64,000 bases of DNA from Corynebacterium urinipleomorphum (lineage in GTDB: Bacteria > Actinomycetota > Actinomycetes > Mycobacteriales > Mycobacteriaceae). The number at the start of each line of letters is the position of its first letter. Within the stretch, counting starts at the first letter, position 1. Shown here one piece after another: positions 43,674 through 54,241 of the stretch. The stretch is taken from the NCBI RefSeq assembly GCF_900155535.1, contig NZ_LT706962.1:257079-321078 (forward strand), given 5' to 3'. The position numbers and the translations under genes were made by a program. Under the pieces are notes generated by a model, which saw only the letters and a program-made list of their open reading frames with translations, was not told where the DNA came from and ran no database searches.

Positions 43674-44471
43674 ATGAGGGGTAGCTTCCACGCACCCGAA
43701 TTGGACCCAGAATTTTTCCCGGGGCAATACTACGACCAATTGATCGGGGGAGATTTCCTCGGCGGTTGGTTCGCGCTGGATCGCATCATGCTCGTCCGCC
43801 TGTTCATGGCGGCCGTGCTGATCATCCTGTTCCTGCTGGCTTTCCGGAAACCTCAGCTGGTTCCCAAAGGTCTGCAGAACTTCGGTGAGCTCGCAGTGGA
43901 CTTCGTCCGCGTGCAGATCGCCGAAGACATCTTGGGCAAGAAAGAAGGCCGCCGATTCCTTCCGGTGATCGCGACCATCTTCTTCACGGTCCTCTTCATG
44001 AACGTTGCCACGATCATTCCGGGGTTGAACATCTCGCCGAGCTCGCGAATCGGTCTGCCGATCGTGCTCGCGCTGGTGGGCTACATCACGATGATCTACG
44101 CAGGCGCCTCGCGCTACGGATTCGGCAAATACGTGAAGCACTCGCTCGTGATTCCTAACTTGCCTCCCGCGCTCCACCTCCTGGTGGTGCCGATCGAGTT
44201 CTTCTCGACGTTCATTCTGCGTCCGGTCACCCTGGCTCTTCGTCTCATGGCGAACTTCCTGGCCGGCCACATCATTCTCGTCCTGCTGTACTCCGCCACG
44301 AACTTCTTCTTCTGGCAGCTCAACGGCTGGACTGCGATGAGTGGCCTCACACTGGTCGCAGCGGTTCTGTTCACCCTGTACGAGTTGATTGTCATCTTCC
44401 TGCAGGCGTACATCTTCGCCCTCCTGGTCGCGGTGTACATCGAACTGTCGCTGCACGCAGATTCGCACTAG
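43674..44471 (+). CDS. atpB: F0F1 ATP synthase subunit a
   Basis: A 265-residue membrane subunit forming the proton half-channels next to the c ring. Typical helices and the conserved arginine region LRPVTLALRLMANFLAGHI (essential Arg) are present, with AYIFALLVAVYIELSL at the end. The start is uncertain: ATG at 43674 (MRGSFHAPELDPEFFPG) or TTG at 43668; no good Shine-Dalgarno site is placed for either, and the upstream leader is structured. It is first in the atpBEFHAGDC operon. Confidence 0.94.
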   Translation: MRGSFHAPELDPEFFPGQYYDQLIGGDFLGGWFALDRIMLVRLFMAAVLIILFLLAFRKPQLVPKGLQNFGELAVDFVRVQIAEDILGKKEGRRFLPVIATIFFTVLFMNVATIIPGLNISPSSRIGLPIVLALVGYITMIYAGASRYGFGKYVKHSLVIPNLPPALHLLVVPIEFFSTFILRPVTLALRLMANFLAGHIILVLLYSATNFFFWQLNGWTAMSGLTLVAAVLFTLYELIVIFLQAYIFALLVAVYIELSLHADSH

Positions 44472-44505
44472 TCAGGCGCGAACTGACACACGGTCAACTG
44501 AATAA

Positions 44506-44814
<309 letters not shown>

Positions 44815-44862
44815 AAGAACACGCACCACACACTCGTAAACCTTTTAGATCAGGAGCAACCA

Positions 44863-45444
44863 ATGACGAACGTCATCTACCTACTTGCGGCCGAGGAGGC
44901 CGAGACGTTGCCGCTCGACGGTGGCAACTCTATCCTCCTGCCCAAGACTTACGACCTCGTCTGGTCCCTCGTTGTCTTCCTCATCATCTTCCTGCTCTTC
45001 TGGAAGTACGTGCTTCCAAAGTTCCAGGAGGTCCTCGCCGAGCGCGAAGACAGGATCAAGGGCGGCATTGAGCGCGCTGAGTCCGCTCAGGCACAGGCCA
45101 AGGCTGCTCTGGAGAAGAACAACGCACAGCTCGCTGAGGCACGCGCCGAAGCCGCCGAGATCCGCGAAGCTGCCCGCCAGAAGGGCAAGGAGATCGAGGC
45201 TGAGGCTCGCGCTAACGCTGAGGCCGAGTCCCGCCGCATCGTCGCAAACGGCGAAAAGCAGCTGCAGGCTTCCCGCGAGCAGGTCATCGCCGAGCTGCGT
45301 AACGAACTGGGCCAGAACTCCATCACGTTGGCTGAGGAACTCCTCGGTGAAGAGCTGTCGGACAACACCCGCCGCTCCAACACCATCGACTCTTTCCTGA
45401 GCCAGCTGGACACCGTCTCCGCCCGCTCGGCGACGCGGAAGTGA
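44863..45444 (+). CDS. atpF: F0F1 ATP synthase subunit b
   Basis: A 193-residue peripheral-stalk subunit. A single membrane helix ([23 protein letters not shown], about residues 30-52) is followed by a long charged helix rich in Ala, Glu and Arg (about 60-160) that dimerises and holds delta and F1. It lies 48 bases after atpE; AGGAGCAACC precedes the ATG. Confidence 0.95.
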   Translation: MTNVIYLLAAEEAETLPLDGGNSILLPKTYDLVWSLVVFLIIFLLFWKYVLPKFQEVLAEREDRIKGGIERAESAQAQAKAALEKNNAQLAEARAEAAEIREAARQKGKEIEAEARANAEAESRRIVANGEKQLQASREQVIAELRNELGQNSITLAEELLGEELSDNTRRSNTIDSFLSQLDTVSARSATRK

Positions 45445-45452
45445 GGTAGTCC

Positions 45453-46286
45453 ATGAGAGCAGCTAGCCGCGAAGCACAGACTCGGGTCGCCGAGAAGCTA
45501 GACGCATTTCTGCGTAACGCCGGCGACACCGTTTCCATCGCAGCACAGGTCGGCACCGAGCTCTTCCTTGTTGTGGACCAGCTCGAACAGCACCGCCCGT
45601 TGCGCGTGGCAGTCGCGGACGCATCCCTGAAGCCGGAGCAGCGTTCCGGCATGATCAGCGACGTCTTCGGCGGCAAGGTGGCGGACGCCACCCTTACCGT
45701 GCTGAAGCAAGCCGCAGAGCAGGAGTGGTCGACCCCGCGCGAGTTCCGTGAGGGCCTCGTGCACTTGGGCCGCCGTGCCCTGCTGCGCGGTGCCGAAAGC
45801 GAGGGCAAGCTCGAGCACGTCGAGAACGAGCTCTTCGCCCTGTCCCGCCTCCTCGAGCGCGAAGGCGAGCTGACCCAGCTGCTGTCCGACCGCCGCGCAA
45901 CCGCAGACCAGAAGCGTCAGCTTTTGGCGAGCGTCCTGTACGGCAAGGTGACCATGTACACCGAGGCGCTTGCGCTTCAGGTGGTCGGCCGCCCGGAACA
46001 CAACCCGGTCGACGACATCGCCGCAGTTTCGCGCGAGTCAGCCGAATTGACGGGAAAGACGGTTGCGGAGGTCACGTCCGCGACAGAGCTGACGGATGCG
46101 CAGCGTGACGCGCTGGCAGACAAGCTAGGCACAATTTACGGCCGCGAGATGGCCATCCACTCCGAGGTTGACCCCAGCCTCCTCGGCGGTGCGACCATCC
46201 GCGTTGGCGACGAGCTTATCGACGGCTCCACGCGCGGCAAACTGTCGCGCCTGCGCGCCGACATGGCAGCCAACACGGCTTATTAA
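45453..46286 (+). CDS. atpH: F0F1 ATP synthase subunit delta
   Basis: A 277-residue protein, longer than the E. coli subunit (about 177) because actinobacterial delta carries an N-terminal addition. The family C-terminal segment [20 protein letters not shown] then [20 protein letters not shown] is clear. It joins the stalk to the top of F1. It starts 8 bases after atpF. One dispersed 11-bp word lies inside (46214-46224, encoding Leu-Ile-Asp). Confidence 0.94.
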   Translation: MRAASREAQTRVAEKLDAFLRNAGDTVSIAAQVGTELFLVVDQLEQHRPLRVAVADASLKPEQRSGMISDVFGGKVADATLTVLKQAAEQEWSTPREFREGLVHLGRRALLRGAESEGKLEHVENELFALSRLLEREGELTQLLSDRRATADQKRQLLASVLYGKVTMYTEALALQVVGRPEHNPVDDIAAVSRESAELTGKTVAEVTSATELTDAQRDALADKLGTIYGREMAIHSEVDPSLLGGATIRVGDELIDGSTRGKLSRLRADMAANTAY

Positions 46287-46327
46287 TGACGAAAATGCTG
46301 GAACAAACTACCGAGAGCAGGAAGAAC

Positions 46328-47974
46328 ATGGCGGAGCTGACGATCTCCTCCGATGAGATCCGTAGCGCGATAGCGAACTACACCTCGAGCTACTCCGCGG
46401 AGGCCTCCCGTGAGGAGGTCGGCGTGGTGACGTCGGCTGCAGATGGTATTGCCCAGGTTTCCGGGCTGCCGGGCTGCATGACCAACGAGCTGCTTGAGTT
46501 CCCGAACGGCGTCATCGGCGTCGCACAGAACCTCGACACCGACACGATCGGTGTTGTGGTCCTGGGTAATTTCGAAACCCTCACCGAGGGCGACAAAGTT
46601 GTACGGACCGGCGAGGTCCTGTCCATCCCGGTTGGGGATGACTTCCTCGGCCGCGTGATCAACCCCCTGGGTCAGCCGATCGACGGCCTTGGCCCGATCG
46701 AGGCCGAAGAAGAGCGCGCGCTCGAACTTCAGGCCGCAGGCGTCCTCGACCGTCAGCCGGTCGAGGAGCCGATGCAGACGGGCATCAAGGCTATCGATGC
46801 CATGACCCCGATCGGCCGTGGCCAGCGTCAGCTGATCATCGGCGACCGCAAGACCGGTAAGACCGCGGTCTGCATCGACACCATCCTCAACCAGAAGGCC
46901 TACTGGGAGACCGGCGACAAGACCAAGCAGGTTCGCTGCATTTACGTCGCCATCGGCCAGAAGGGCTCCACCATCGCAGGTGTTCGCCGCACCCTCGAGG
47001 AGAACGGTGCCCTGGAGTACACCACGATCGTGGCTGCTCCGGCGTCCGACTCCGCCGGCTTCAAGTGGCTCGCACCGTTTGCCGGCGCAGCCCTGGGCCA
47101 GCACTGGATGTACCAGAGCAACCACGTCTTGGTCATCTACGACGACCTGACCAAGCAGGCTGAGGCGTACCGTGCCATCTCGCTGCTGCTGCGTCGCCCG
47201 CCGGGCCGCGAGGCATACCCCGGTGACGTGTTCTACCTGCACTCCCGTCTGCTCGAGCGCGCCGCCAAGCTTAACGACGAGCTGGGCGCCGGCTCCCTGA
47301 CCGCTCTCCCGATCATCGAGACCAAGGCGAACGACGTCGGTGCCTTCATTCCGACGAACGTCATCTCGATTACGGACGGTCAATGCTTCCTGCAGTCCGA
47401 CCTCTTCAACCAGGGTGTGCGCCCGGCTATTGACGTCGGTATCTCCGTCTCCCGTGTCGGTGGTGCCGCACAGACCAAGGGCATGAAGAAGGTCGCCGGT
47501 AACCTGCGTCTGGACCTGGCCGCATACCGCGATCTCGAGTCCTTCGCTGCCTTTGCGTCCGACCTGGACGACGCTTCCAAGCGTCAGCTTGAGCGCGGCC
47601 AGCGCCTCGTCGAGCTGCTGAAGCAAGCCGAGAACTCCCCGCAGCCGGTCGAGTACCAGATCATCTCCATCTACCTCGCTAACGAGGGTGGATTCGACTC
47701 CGTTCCCGTCGAAGATGTCCGCCGTTACGAGGCAGAGCTGCACGAGACGATCCGCGCTGAAGCCCCGGGCGTGTACGAGCAGATCGACGGAGGCGCCGCA
47801 CTGTCCGACGAGTCCAAGGAGACTCTGAAGTCCGTCAACGAGCGCTTCGCACGCAACTTCCAGCCAACCAACGAGGAGCACGTCGTCCGCGAGCCGGAGG
47901 CCAAGCCCCTCGATGAGGCGGATGTGTCGAAGAACCAGCTCAACGTTTCTCGTAAGTCGCAGAAGCGCGGCTAG
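46328..47974 (+). CDS. atpA: F0F1 ATP synthase subunit alpha
   Basis: A 548-residue F1 subunit binding non-catalytic nucleotides. Walker [10 protein letters not shown] lies near residues 171-179, with [16 protein letters not shown] and the alpha signature [17 protein letters not shown]. The start ATG at 46328 ([12 protein letters not shown]) fits corynebacterial AtpA and has AGGAAG upstream; an earlier ATG at 46286 overlapping the atpH stop would add 14 residues. The polar C-terminal tail ending in KSQKRG is typical of the genus. Confidence 0.96.
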   Translation: MAELTISSDEIRSAIANYTSSYSAEASREEVGVVTSAADGIAQVSGLPGCMTNELLEFPNGVIGVAQNLDTDTIGVVVLGNFETLTEGDKVVRTGEVLSIPVGDDFLGRVINPLGQPIDGLGPIEAEEERALELQAAGVLDRQPVEEPMQTGIKAIDAMTPIGRGQRQLIIGDRKTGKTAVCIDTILNQKAYWETGDKTKQVRCIYVAIGQKGSTIAGVRRTLEENGALEYTTIVAAPASDSAGFKWLAPFAGAALGQHWMYQSNHVLVIYDDLTKQAEAYRAISLLLRRPPGREAYPGDVFYLHSRLLERAAKLNDELGAGSLTALPIIETKANDVGAFIPTNVISITDGQCFLQSDLFNQGVRPAIDVGISVSRVGGAAQTKGMKKVAGNLRLDLAAYRDLESFAAFASDLDDASKRQLERGQRLVELLKQAENSPQPVEYQIISIYLANEGGFDSVPVEDVRRYEAELHETIRAEAPGVYEQIDGGAALSDESKETLKSVNERFARNFQPTNEEHVVREPEAKPLDEADVSKNQLNVSRKSQKRG

Positions 47975-48047
47975 TTCGCCCACCGAGTTCGAACTAGATA
48001 AGCGAAAACGACTCACTACGACTTAAGAGAAAGGAGGAGCACACACC

Positions 48048-49022
48048 ATGGCTACACTTCGCGAACTGCGCGACCGAATCCGGTCAGTCAATTCCACGAA
48101 GAAGATCACCAAGGCCCAGGAACTGATCGCGACGTCGCGCATCACCAAAGCCCAGCAGCGCGTTGAGGCGGCCCAGCCGTACGCCAACGAGATGCAGGAC
48201 ATGATGGAGCGCCTCGTGTCGGCGACGTCTCTGGACCACCCGATGCTTCGTGAACGCGAAAACGGCAAGGTGGCGGCAATGCTCGTGGTCACATCCGACC
48301 GCGGCATGGCCGGTGGCTACAACCACAACGTGCTCAAGAAGGCCGGCGAACTGGAGCGCATGCTCCAGGACAACGGCTACGAGGTGGTCCGTTACGTGAC
48401 CGGCGGCAAGGGCGTCAGCCACTACGACTTCCGTGATCAAGAGATCGCAGGGGAGTGGACCGGTTGGTCCCAGGACCCGTCTTGGGAGTCCACGCACGAT
48501 GTCCGCCAGCACATGATCCAGGGCTTCGAAGCCAGCTCCGAAGGTGAAGCGAAGTGGCGTGACGGCCTTCGCGGATCTGAGGGGCAGTCTGTCCGCGGTT
48601 TTGACCAGGTGCATGTCGTGTACACGAAGTTCGTGTCCATGCTGTCGCAGGAGGCCACCGTCCACCAGCTGCTTCCGATTGAGCCCGTCTTCGAGGACGT
48701 GGAATTCGAGCAGGAAGATCTGCTGCACACCTCTGGCAACGTCTTGCCGGACATGGATTTCGAGCCGGACGCAGATTCTCTGATGGAGCAGCTGCTTCCC
48801 GCGTACGTTTCCAGGTCGCTCTACTCGATCTTCCTGGAAGCGTCGGCAGCCGAGTCCGCATCTCGTCGCACCGCGATGAAGAACGCGACGGACAACGCAA
48901 CTGAACTTGCCGGCGAGCTCTCGCGTGAAGCGAACCAGCTCCGTCAGGCAAAGATCACCCAGGAAATCACCGAGATTATCGGCGGCGCTGGCGCGTTGTC
49001 CGGTAGCGGAGAAAGTGACTAG
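48048..49022 (+). CDS. atpG: F0F1 ATP synthase subunit gamma
   Basis: A 324-residue central shaft. The N-terminal helix ATLRELRDRIRSVNSTKKIT and the C-terminal helix AMKNATDNATELAGELSREANQ...KITQEITEIIGGAGAL form the coiled coil inside the alpha3beta3 ring. The middle Rossmann-like domain carries an insertion common to actinobacterial gamma. AAAGGAGGAG gives a strong ribosome site before the ATG. Confidence 0.96.
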   Translation: MATLRELRDRIRSVNSTKKITKAQELIATSRITKAQQRVEAAQPYANEMQDMMERLVSATSLDHPMLRERENGKVAAMLVVTSDRGMAGGYNHNVLKKAGELERMLQDNGYEVVRYVTGGKGVSHYDFRDQEIAGEWTGWSQDPSWESTHDVRQHMIQGFEASSEGEAKWRDGLRGSEGQSVRGFDQVHVVYTKFVSMLSQEATVHQLLPIEPVFEDVEFEQEDLLHTSGNVLPDMDFEPDADSLMEQLLPAYVSRSLYSIFLEASAAESASRRTAMKNATDNATELAGELSREANQLRQAKITQEITEIIGGAGALSGSGESD

Positions 49023-50576
<1,554 letters not shown>

Positions 50577-50585
50577 GAGTAGCTC

Positions 50586-50948
50586 ATGGCTGAAATCACC
50601 GCGCATCTCGTTTCGGTTGAGCGCAAGCTGTGGTCTGGCGAGGCGAAGATCGTCACCGCCCAGACCACTGAAGGTGAGATCGGCGTGTTGCCTGGCCACG
50701 AACCCTTCTTGGGCCAGCTCAAGGAGAACGGCGTTGTGACCATCACCCCGGTCGACGGCGACAAGATCGTCGCGGCTGTCCAGGGTGGGTTCGTCTCGGT
50801 GACTGGTAACAAGGTCACCATCTTGGCGGACTACGCGATCTTCGCCGACGAGGTCAATTCCAACGAGGCTTTCGACGAGAACGATCCGACGTCGAAGGCG
50901 CGCCACGACGCAGAGCAGGCAGCTTTGCGACGTAGCGGCACCGCCTAA
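50586..50948 (+). CDS. atpC: F0F1 ATP synthase subunit epsilon
   Basis: A 120-residue subunit. The beta-sandwich domain is clear ([40 protein letters not shown]). The C-terminal helical domain is short, as in other corynebacteria and mycobacteria, so ATPase inhibition by epsilon may be weak. It is the last gene of the operon and is followed by a strong terminator. Confidence 0.95.
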   Translation: MAEITAHLVSVERKLWSGEAKIVTAQTTEGEIGVLPGHEPFLGQLKENGVVTITPVDGDKIVAAVQGGFVSVTGNKVTILADYAIFADEVNSNEAFDENDPTSKARHDAEQAALRRSGTA

Positions 50949-50959
50949 GCTCTCCCTCC

Positions 50960-50993
50960 CCGCCCGGACCATGCCATCGGCTGGTCCGGGCGG
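50960..50993 (+). terminator. Terminator of the atp operon
   Basis: Perfect 12-bp stem CCGCCCGGACCA (50960-50971) and TGGTCCGGGCGG (50982-50993) followed by TTTCTTTT. A textbook intrinsic terminator, 11 bases after the atpC stop. Confidence 0.93.
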
Positions 50994-51190
50994 TTTCTTT
51001 TGTCTGTGTGGCGCAGAGTGCCGTGGGGGACTAACTGAACTTGGATGCGCTCGTTACCCGCCAAAGATGTGCCCAGCATCTGCACCGCCCAAAGTGAGGC
51101 CGACGCTTAGGAACCTTCCGTGTGCATTCGGGGGGAGTCGAACTTTCGGCGGTTAATCTCCTGTGCGTCGGGTCATTAAACTGAACCTCT

Positions 51191-51649
51191 ATGAAGCTAT
51201 TGGGGTTCCTCTTCGGCGCTGTGGCGATCGTGCTGCTAGCTGGTGCGTTGTGGCGGTTCCTCACAGTGCGCAACAACGGGACACCAGCGCTGATGCGTAC
51301 GCTTCCCGCGGCCGGAACACACGGCTGGCGCCATGGCATCGCCGTGTATAGCGGCGAAACGATGCGCTTTTTCAAACTGCGATCGATGTCTTTTTCTGCC
51401 GACCTCGAGCTTGACCGCTCCGCGCTGACTATTACAGGAAACCGCGACGCCACCGAGACCGAACGGGACTTCATGCCCGGGGTCGAGGTGGTCGTTTTGG
51501 TTTCGTCTGATAGCGCGGAACACGAGTTCGCGCTTAACCGCCGAGCCGCTATGGCACTGATCTCGTGGGTCGAATCCGCTCCTGACAGCCGGCAAGTGCG
51601 CACCGACATGAATCGTCTCCATCAGCGCGCGTTTCGCGGCAACGCCTGA
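51191..51649 (+). CDS. DUF2550 family membrane-anchored protein
   Basis: A 152-residue protein with one N-terminal membrane helix (residues 1-24, MKLLGFLFGAVAIVLLAGAL) and a soluble domain outside or inside the membrane (HGIAVYSGETMRFFKLRSMS, LTITGNRDATETERDFMPG). Members sit after the atp operon in many actinobacteria; function is unknown. A TAAACT box 8 bases before the ATG suggests a leaderless mRNA. Its last codons (…FRGNA-stop) coincide with the first unit of a 28-bp tandem repeat. Confidence 0.85.
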   Translation: MKLLGFLFGAVAIVLLAGALWRFLTVRNNGTPALMRTLPAAGTHGWRHGIAVYSGETMRFFKLRSMSFSADLELDRSALTITGNRDATETERDFMPGVEVVVLVSSDSAEHEFALNRRAAMALISWVESAPDSRQVRTDMNRLHQRAFRGNA

Positions 51650-51768
51650 TCCGTGGGTGTTACGCGGCAACGCCTGATCCGAGGACGTTTCGCGGCAACG
51701 CCTGATCCGAGGGTGTTACGCGGCAACGCCTGATCCGTGGGCGTTACGCGGCAACACCTGATTCGTGC
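51635..51768 (+). repeat. 28-bp tandem repeat array, five units
   Basis: Units begin with CGCGGCAACGCCTGATCCG at 51635, 51663, 51691, 51719 and 51747, exactly 28 bases apart; the last is cut short and varied. There are no spacers. Within a unit AACGCC can pair with GGCGTT (perfect in unit 4), so each copy forms a small hairpin. Unit 1 includes the stop codon of the DUF2550 gene, so the array grew by duplicating that gene end. It fills most of the gap to nucS. Confidence 0.92.
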
Positions 51769-51820
51769 AATGAGTTTGCTTGGCGTCTGGGTCGCCGGGA
51801 GGCCCGTGGGATATCGGCGC

Positions 51821-51826
51821 TAGGGT
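51821..51826 (+). promoter_or_regulatory. -10 box of nucS
   Basis: TAGGGT at 51821-51826, 8 bases before the ATG at 51835, with no clear -35 box. This suits a leaderless transcript and agrees with the missing ribosome site. Confidence 0.5.
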
Positions 51827-51834
51827 AGAAGACT

Positions 51835-52527
51835 ATGCGTCTTGTTATTGCCCGCTGCTCGGTGGATTATGTCGGCCGTCTGGATGCACATCTGCCGCTC
51901 GCGGACCGTCTCATCATGGTGAAAGCGGACGGTTCGTTGTCGGTGCATGCGGATGACCGCGCTTATAAGCCTCTGAATTGGATGACGCCACCGTGCACGA
52001 TCGCGGAGGAGCCCATCCTCGATGTCGACGGTGAGGAGACCGGCGCCCAACTCTGGGTCGTGGAGAACCCGAAGGGTGAGCAGCTGCGCGTCACCATCGA
52101 GGAAATCCACTCGGATGTGACGTACGACCTCGGGGTGGACCCAGGCTTGATTAAGGATGGCGTAGAAGCTCACTTGCAAGAGTTGTTGGCGGAACACATC
52201 ACCACCCTGGGCGAGGGCTACACACTCGTTCGGCGCGAGTACCCGACGCCGCTCGGCCCTGTGGACATCATGGCCAAAGACGCTGAAGGTGGAGCAGTCG
52301 CCGTGGAGGTGAAGCGCCGCGGCAATATCGACGGGGTGGAGCAGTTGACCCGCTATATCGAGATGCTCAGTCGTGACGCGCTGATCGGCCCAGTGAAAGG
52401 TGTGTTCGCAGCCCAGGAAATCAAGCCGCAGGCGCGGACGCTGGCTGAGGACCGCGGTATCACGTGCGTCACTCTCGACTACGACGAGCTGCGAGGCATC
52501 GAGTCGAACGAGCTCCGTCTCTTCTAA
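51835..52527 (+). CDS. nucS: Mismatch-specific endonuclease NucS (EndoMS)
   Basis: A 230-residue enzyme that cuts both strands at mismatches and stands in for MutS/MutL in corynebacteria and mycobacteria. The N-terminal dimer domain ([20 protein letters not shown]) is followed by the RecB-like nuclease domain with the Asp144...Glu158-Val-Lys160 catalytic triad in GPVDIMAKD...[10 protein letters not shown]. The C-terminal LRLF is the beta-clamp-binding type ending of the family. Length is normal. Confidence 0.95.
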   Translation: MRLVIARCSVDYVGRLDAHLPLADRLIMVKADGSLSVHADDRAYKPLNWMTPPCTIAEEPILDVDGEETGAQLWVVENPKGEQLRVTIEEIHSDVTYDLGVDPGLIKDGVEAHLQELLAEHITTLGEGYTLVRREYPTPLGPVDIMAKDAEGGAVAVEVKRRGNIDGVEQLTRYIEMLSRDALIGPVKGVFAAQEIKPQARTLAEDRGITCVTLDYDELRGIESNELRLF

Positions 52528-52592
52528 GAGGTTCGAAGGTCTGAGAGGTTCAAAGGTCTAAGGGGTTCAAAGGTCTAAGGGGTTTGGAAGGT
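52528..52592 (+). repeat. 17-bp tandem repeat array between nucS and the next gene
   Basis: Units: GAGGTTCGAAGGTCTGA (52528-52544), GAGGTTCAAAGGTCTAA (52545-52561), GGGGTTCAAAGGTCTAA (52562-52578) and a partial GGGGTTTGGAAGGT (52579-52592). It begins directly after the nucS stop and runs into the GTG start of the next gene. The AAGGGG at 52577-52582, 8 bases before the GTG, serves as ribosome site and is made by the junction of two units. Confidence 0.9.
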
Positions 52593-52866
52593 GCCGCGGA
52601 AGAATCGTCGCTACGCGCAACAACTGCGACCGCTCCCACGTGATGGTGGTGCCTACTGGGGCACCCAAGAGGAAACCGGGCCGCACGGGGACATCTATCT
52701 CGTGCGGCAGATCGGTTCGGCATCCGCCAAGAAGTACTACGTATGCCCCCGCTGCAACCAGAACATTCCGCCCGGAGTGGCGCATGTGGTGGCGTGGCCC
52801 CGCGACACCGGTGGCAGAGGGGATGACAGGCGGCACTGGCATAGGCATTGCTGGGAGCGTCGTTAA
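52591..52866 (+). CDS. Small actinobacterial protein with a zinc-ribbon-like motif
   Basis: A 91-residue protein of unknown function. It has CPRCNQNIPPGVAHVV, where CxxC resembles half a zinc ribbon, and the end HWHRHCWERR, whose His and Cys could complete the site. Such small proteins follow nucS in several actinobacteria. The GTG at 52591 has AAGGGG 8 bases upstream, inside the tandem repeat. Its stop codon shares the palindrome TTAA with the stop of the convergent HNH gene. Confidence 0.75.
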   Translation: MPRKNRRYAQQLRPLPRDGGAYWGTQEETGPHGDIYLVRQIGSASAKKYYVCPRCNQNIPPGVAHVVAWPRDTGGRGDDRRHWHRHCWERR

Positions 52867-54023
52867 GCGAATAGGGCGTCCATCGCTCCGGGCGTGCTGT
52901 TGCGCACGATGTGGCCGCGCGGCGAGCGCCAAGCGGGCGTGCCGTTGACGTTCACTATGCGCCCGCGCTTCTTCTGCTCTGGGTCGTCGTCGTTGACGCG
53001 GTTGTGGTAGCGGCACAGAGGCGCGAGGTTCGCGATGTTCGTCTCCCCGCCGTGCTTCCACGCGGTGATGTGGTGGATCTCGCACGCGTCTGCGCCGTGG
53101 CGGCAGTCGGGCACCGGGCACGTGGGGCTCGTTGCGCGAGCGAGGGTGCGCTGCTTGTCATTCGCTAATCGACGCCCCCGGTACAGGTTCACCGCCCCCT
53201 CCTCCACGTGGAATGTGGCGGCCTCCAGGTAATTCTCTGCTGTGGCGTAGTAGGTGTTGAGGAACTCCGCGCCCGTCATGGTCGTGCCGTCTGTGAGCTG
53301 CAATATCGTTTCGTCTCCCTCACCTTTGTGGATCTTCACCCATTCATGGAGTGGGATGAGTATGAGTGGGCGTGGCACCGCGTACGGGACCGCTGGGGTG
53401 GCGGCGTTTGGGGAAGTGATTGCGTTGTTTTCGGCGCTGTCGTCGACCGAGCCGCCATTTTCTGTGGTACCGGGCGGGTTGAAACCGCGCATGAGGCGCA
53501 AGAAGTTCTCGAGCATTTGTGGCGCGACAGGTTTGGCGGTGTCGGCGCCGGTCATCAGGGCGTGTTCGAGATCCGCCATGTCGCGTTGCTCAGCTGTGAC
53601 CGTCATGGTGCGCCGGCCCGATCGTGTCCGGGAAAACGTCACTTGCTTGCGGGGAGGAGTGTTCTTGTCTTGACCGGGTACGAGGCGTTTGGCCAGGCGG
53701 GCGAGGGCTTTGTAGTTGCCGGTTGCGTCGAGAAGCGCGAGACGCAGCTTAGCTTTCGTGCGATTCGAGGAGATCTTTTTGATCTTGCGCTCGATGAGGG
53801 CTAACTGGTCGAGTGATAAACCGCTGCGTCTCGCCTTGTCGCGTGCGAGCCTCTGTTTCTGCGGCGACGTGGTCGGGCCGAAGTAGGTTTCCTGTAGCCC
53901 GTCCCACGCGTTGGCGCGGGTGGGGTCTAGCCCGGCATCGACGGCTGTCTGCTTGTGGAAGTCCTCCAGCACGTCGATTGCCGAGTCCGTCATCGTCTTA
54001 ATCAGGTTGTCGAATGCTGTCAT
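52863..54023 (-). CDS. HNH endonuclease, DUF222 (13E12-type) protein
   Basis: A 386-residue protein with an N-terminal DUF222 helical region and a C-terminal HNH domain: CPVPDCRHGADACEIHHITA then WKHGGETNIANLAPLCRYHN, with the two CxxC-like zinc pairs and the catalytic HH/N/H residues in place. These are abundant in actinobacteria, often in several copies, and their role is unknown; they lack an intron or intein here. The ATG at 54023 is preferred to a GTG 21 bases upstream. The gene ends 4 bases inside the convergent small gene. Confidence 0.88.
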   Translation of the reverse strand: MTAFDNLIKTMTDSAIDVLEDFHKQTAVDAGLDPTRANAWDGLQETYFGPTTSPQKQRLARDKARRSGLSLDQLALIERKIKKISSNRTKAKLRLALLDATGNYKALARLAKRLVPGQDKNTPPRKQVTFSRTRSGRRTMTVTAEQRDMADLEHALMTGADTAKPVAPQMLENFLRLMRGFNPPGTTENGGSVDDSAENNAITSPNAATPAVPYAVPRPLILIPLHEWVKIHKGEGDETILQLTDGTTMTGAEFLNTYYATAENYLEAATFHVEEGAVNLYRGRRLANDKQRTLARATSPTCPVPDCRHGADACEIHHITAWKHGGETNIANLAPLCRYHNRVNDDDPEQKKRGRIVNVNGTPAWRSPRGHIVRNSTPGAMDALFA

Positions 54024-54191
54024 ACCCGGCACGTTAGCGGCCACGAAAACAGACTGTAAAGGGCTAAAAGCCCACTATAATGTGCATTTTCGGGGAACCT
54101 TCAGCCACGTGATGGTGCCGGAGTGAAACGTGCTCAGTCCCGCGCGCTGGCGGGGCCGATGAGGCAGGTCGACGCACCTGCCGCCAGAATC

Positions 54192-54224
54192 GGCGGTCCC
54201 GGGATCGACTTGCCCGGGACCGCC
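54192..54224 (-). terminator. Terminator downstream of glgB
   Basis: Perfect 12-bp stem GGCGGTCCCGGG (54192-54203) and CCCGGGACCGCC (54213-54224) 17 bases after the glgB stop. No T-run follows on either strand, so it may work with Rho or as a 3'-end stabiliser. Confidence 0.6.
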
Positions 54225-54241
54225 GGCTGTGCCGGCTGCTG

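Noticed and set aside
51031..51609. 192-codon minus-strand frame over DUF2550
   Set aside because: Antisense to a gene with a good start and membrane anchor; no supporting signal of its own.
51635..51768. CRISPR array
   Set aside because: The 28-bp units are directly tandem with no spacers, and no cas genes are present.
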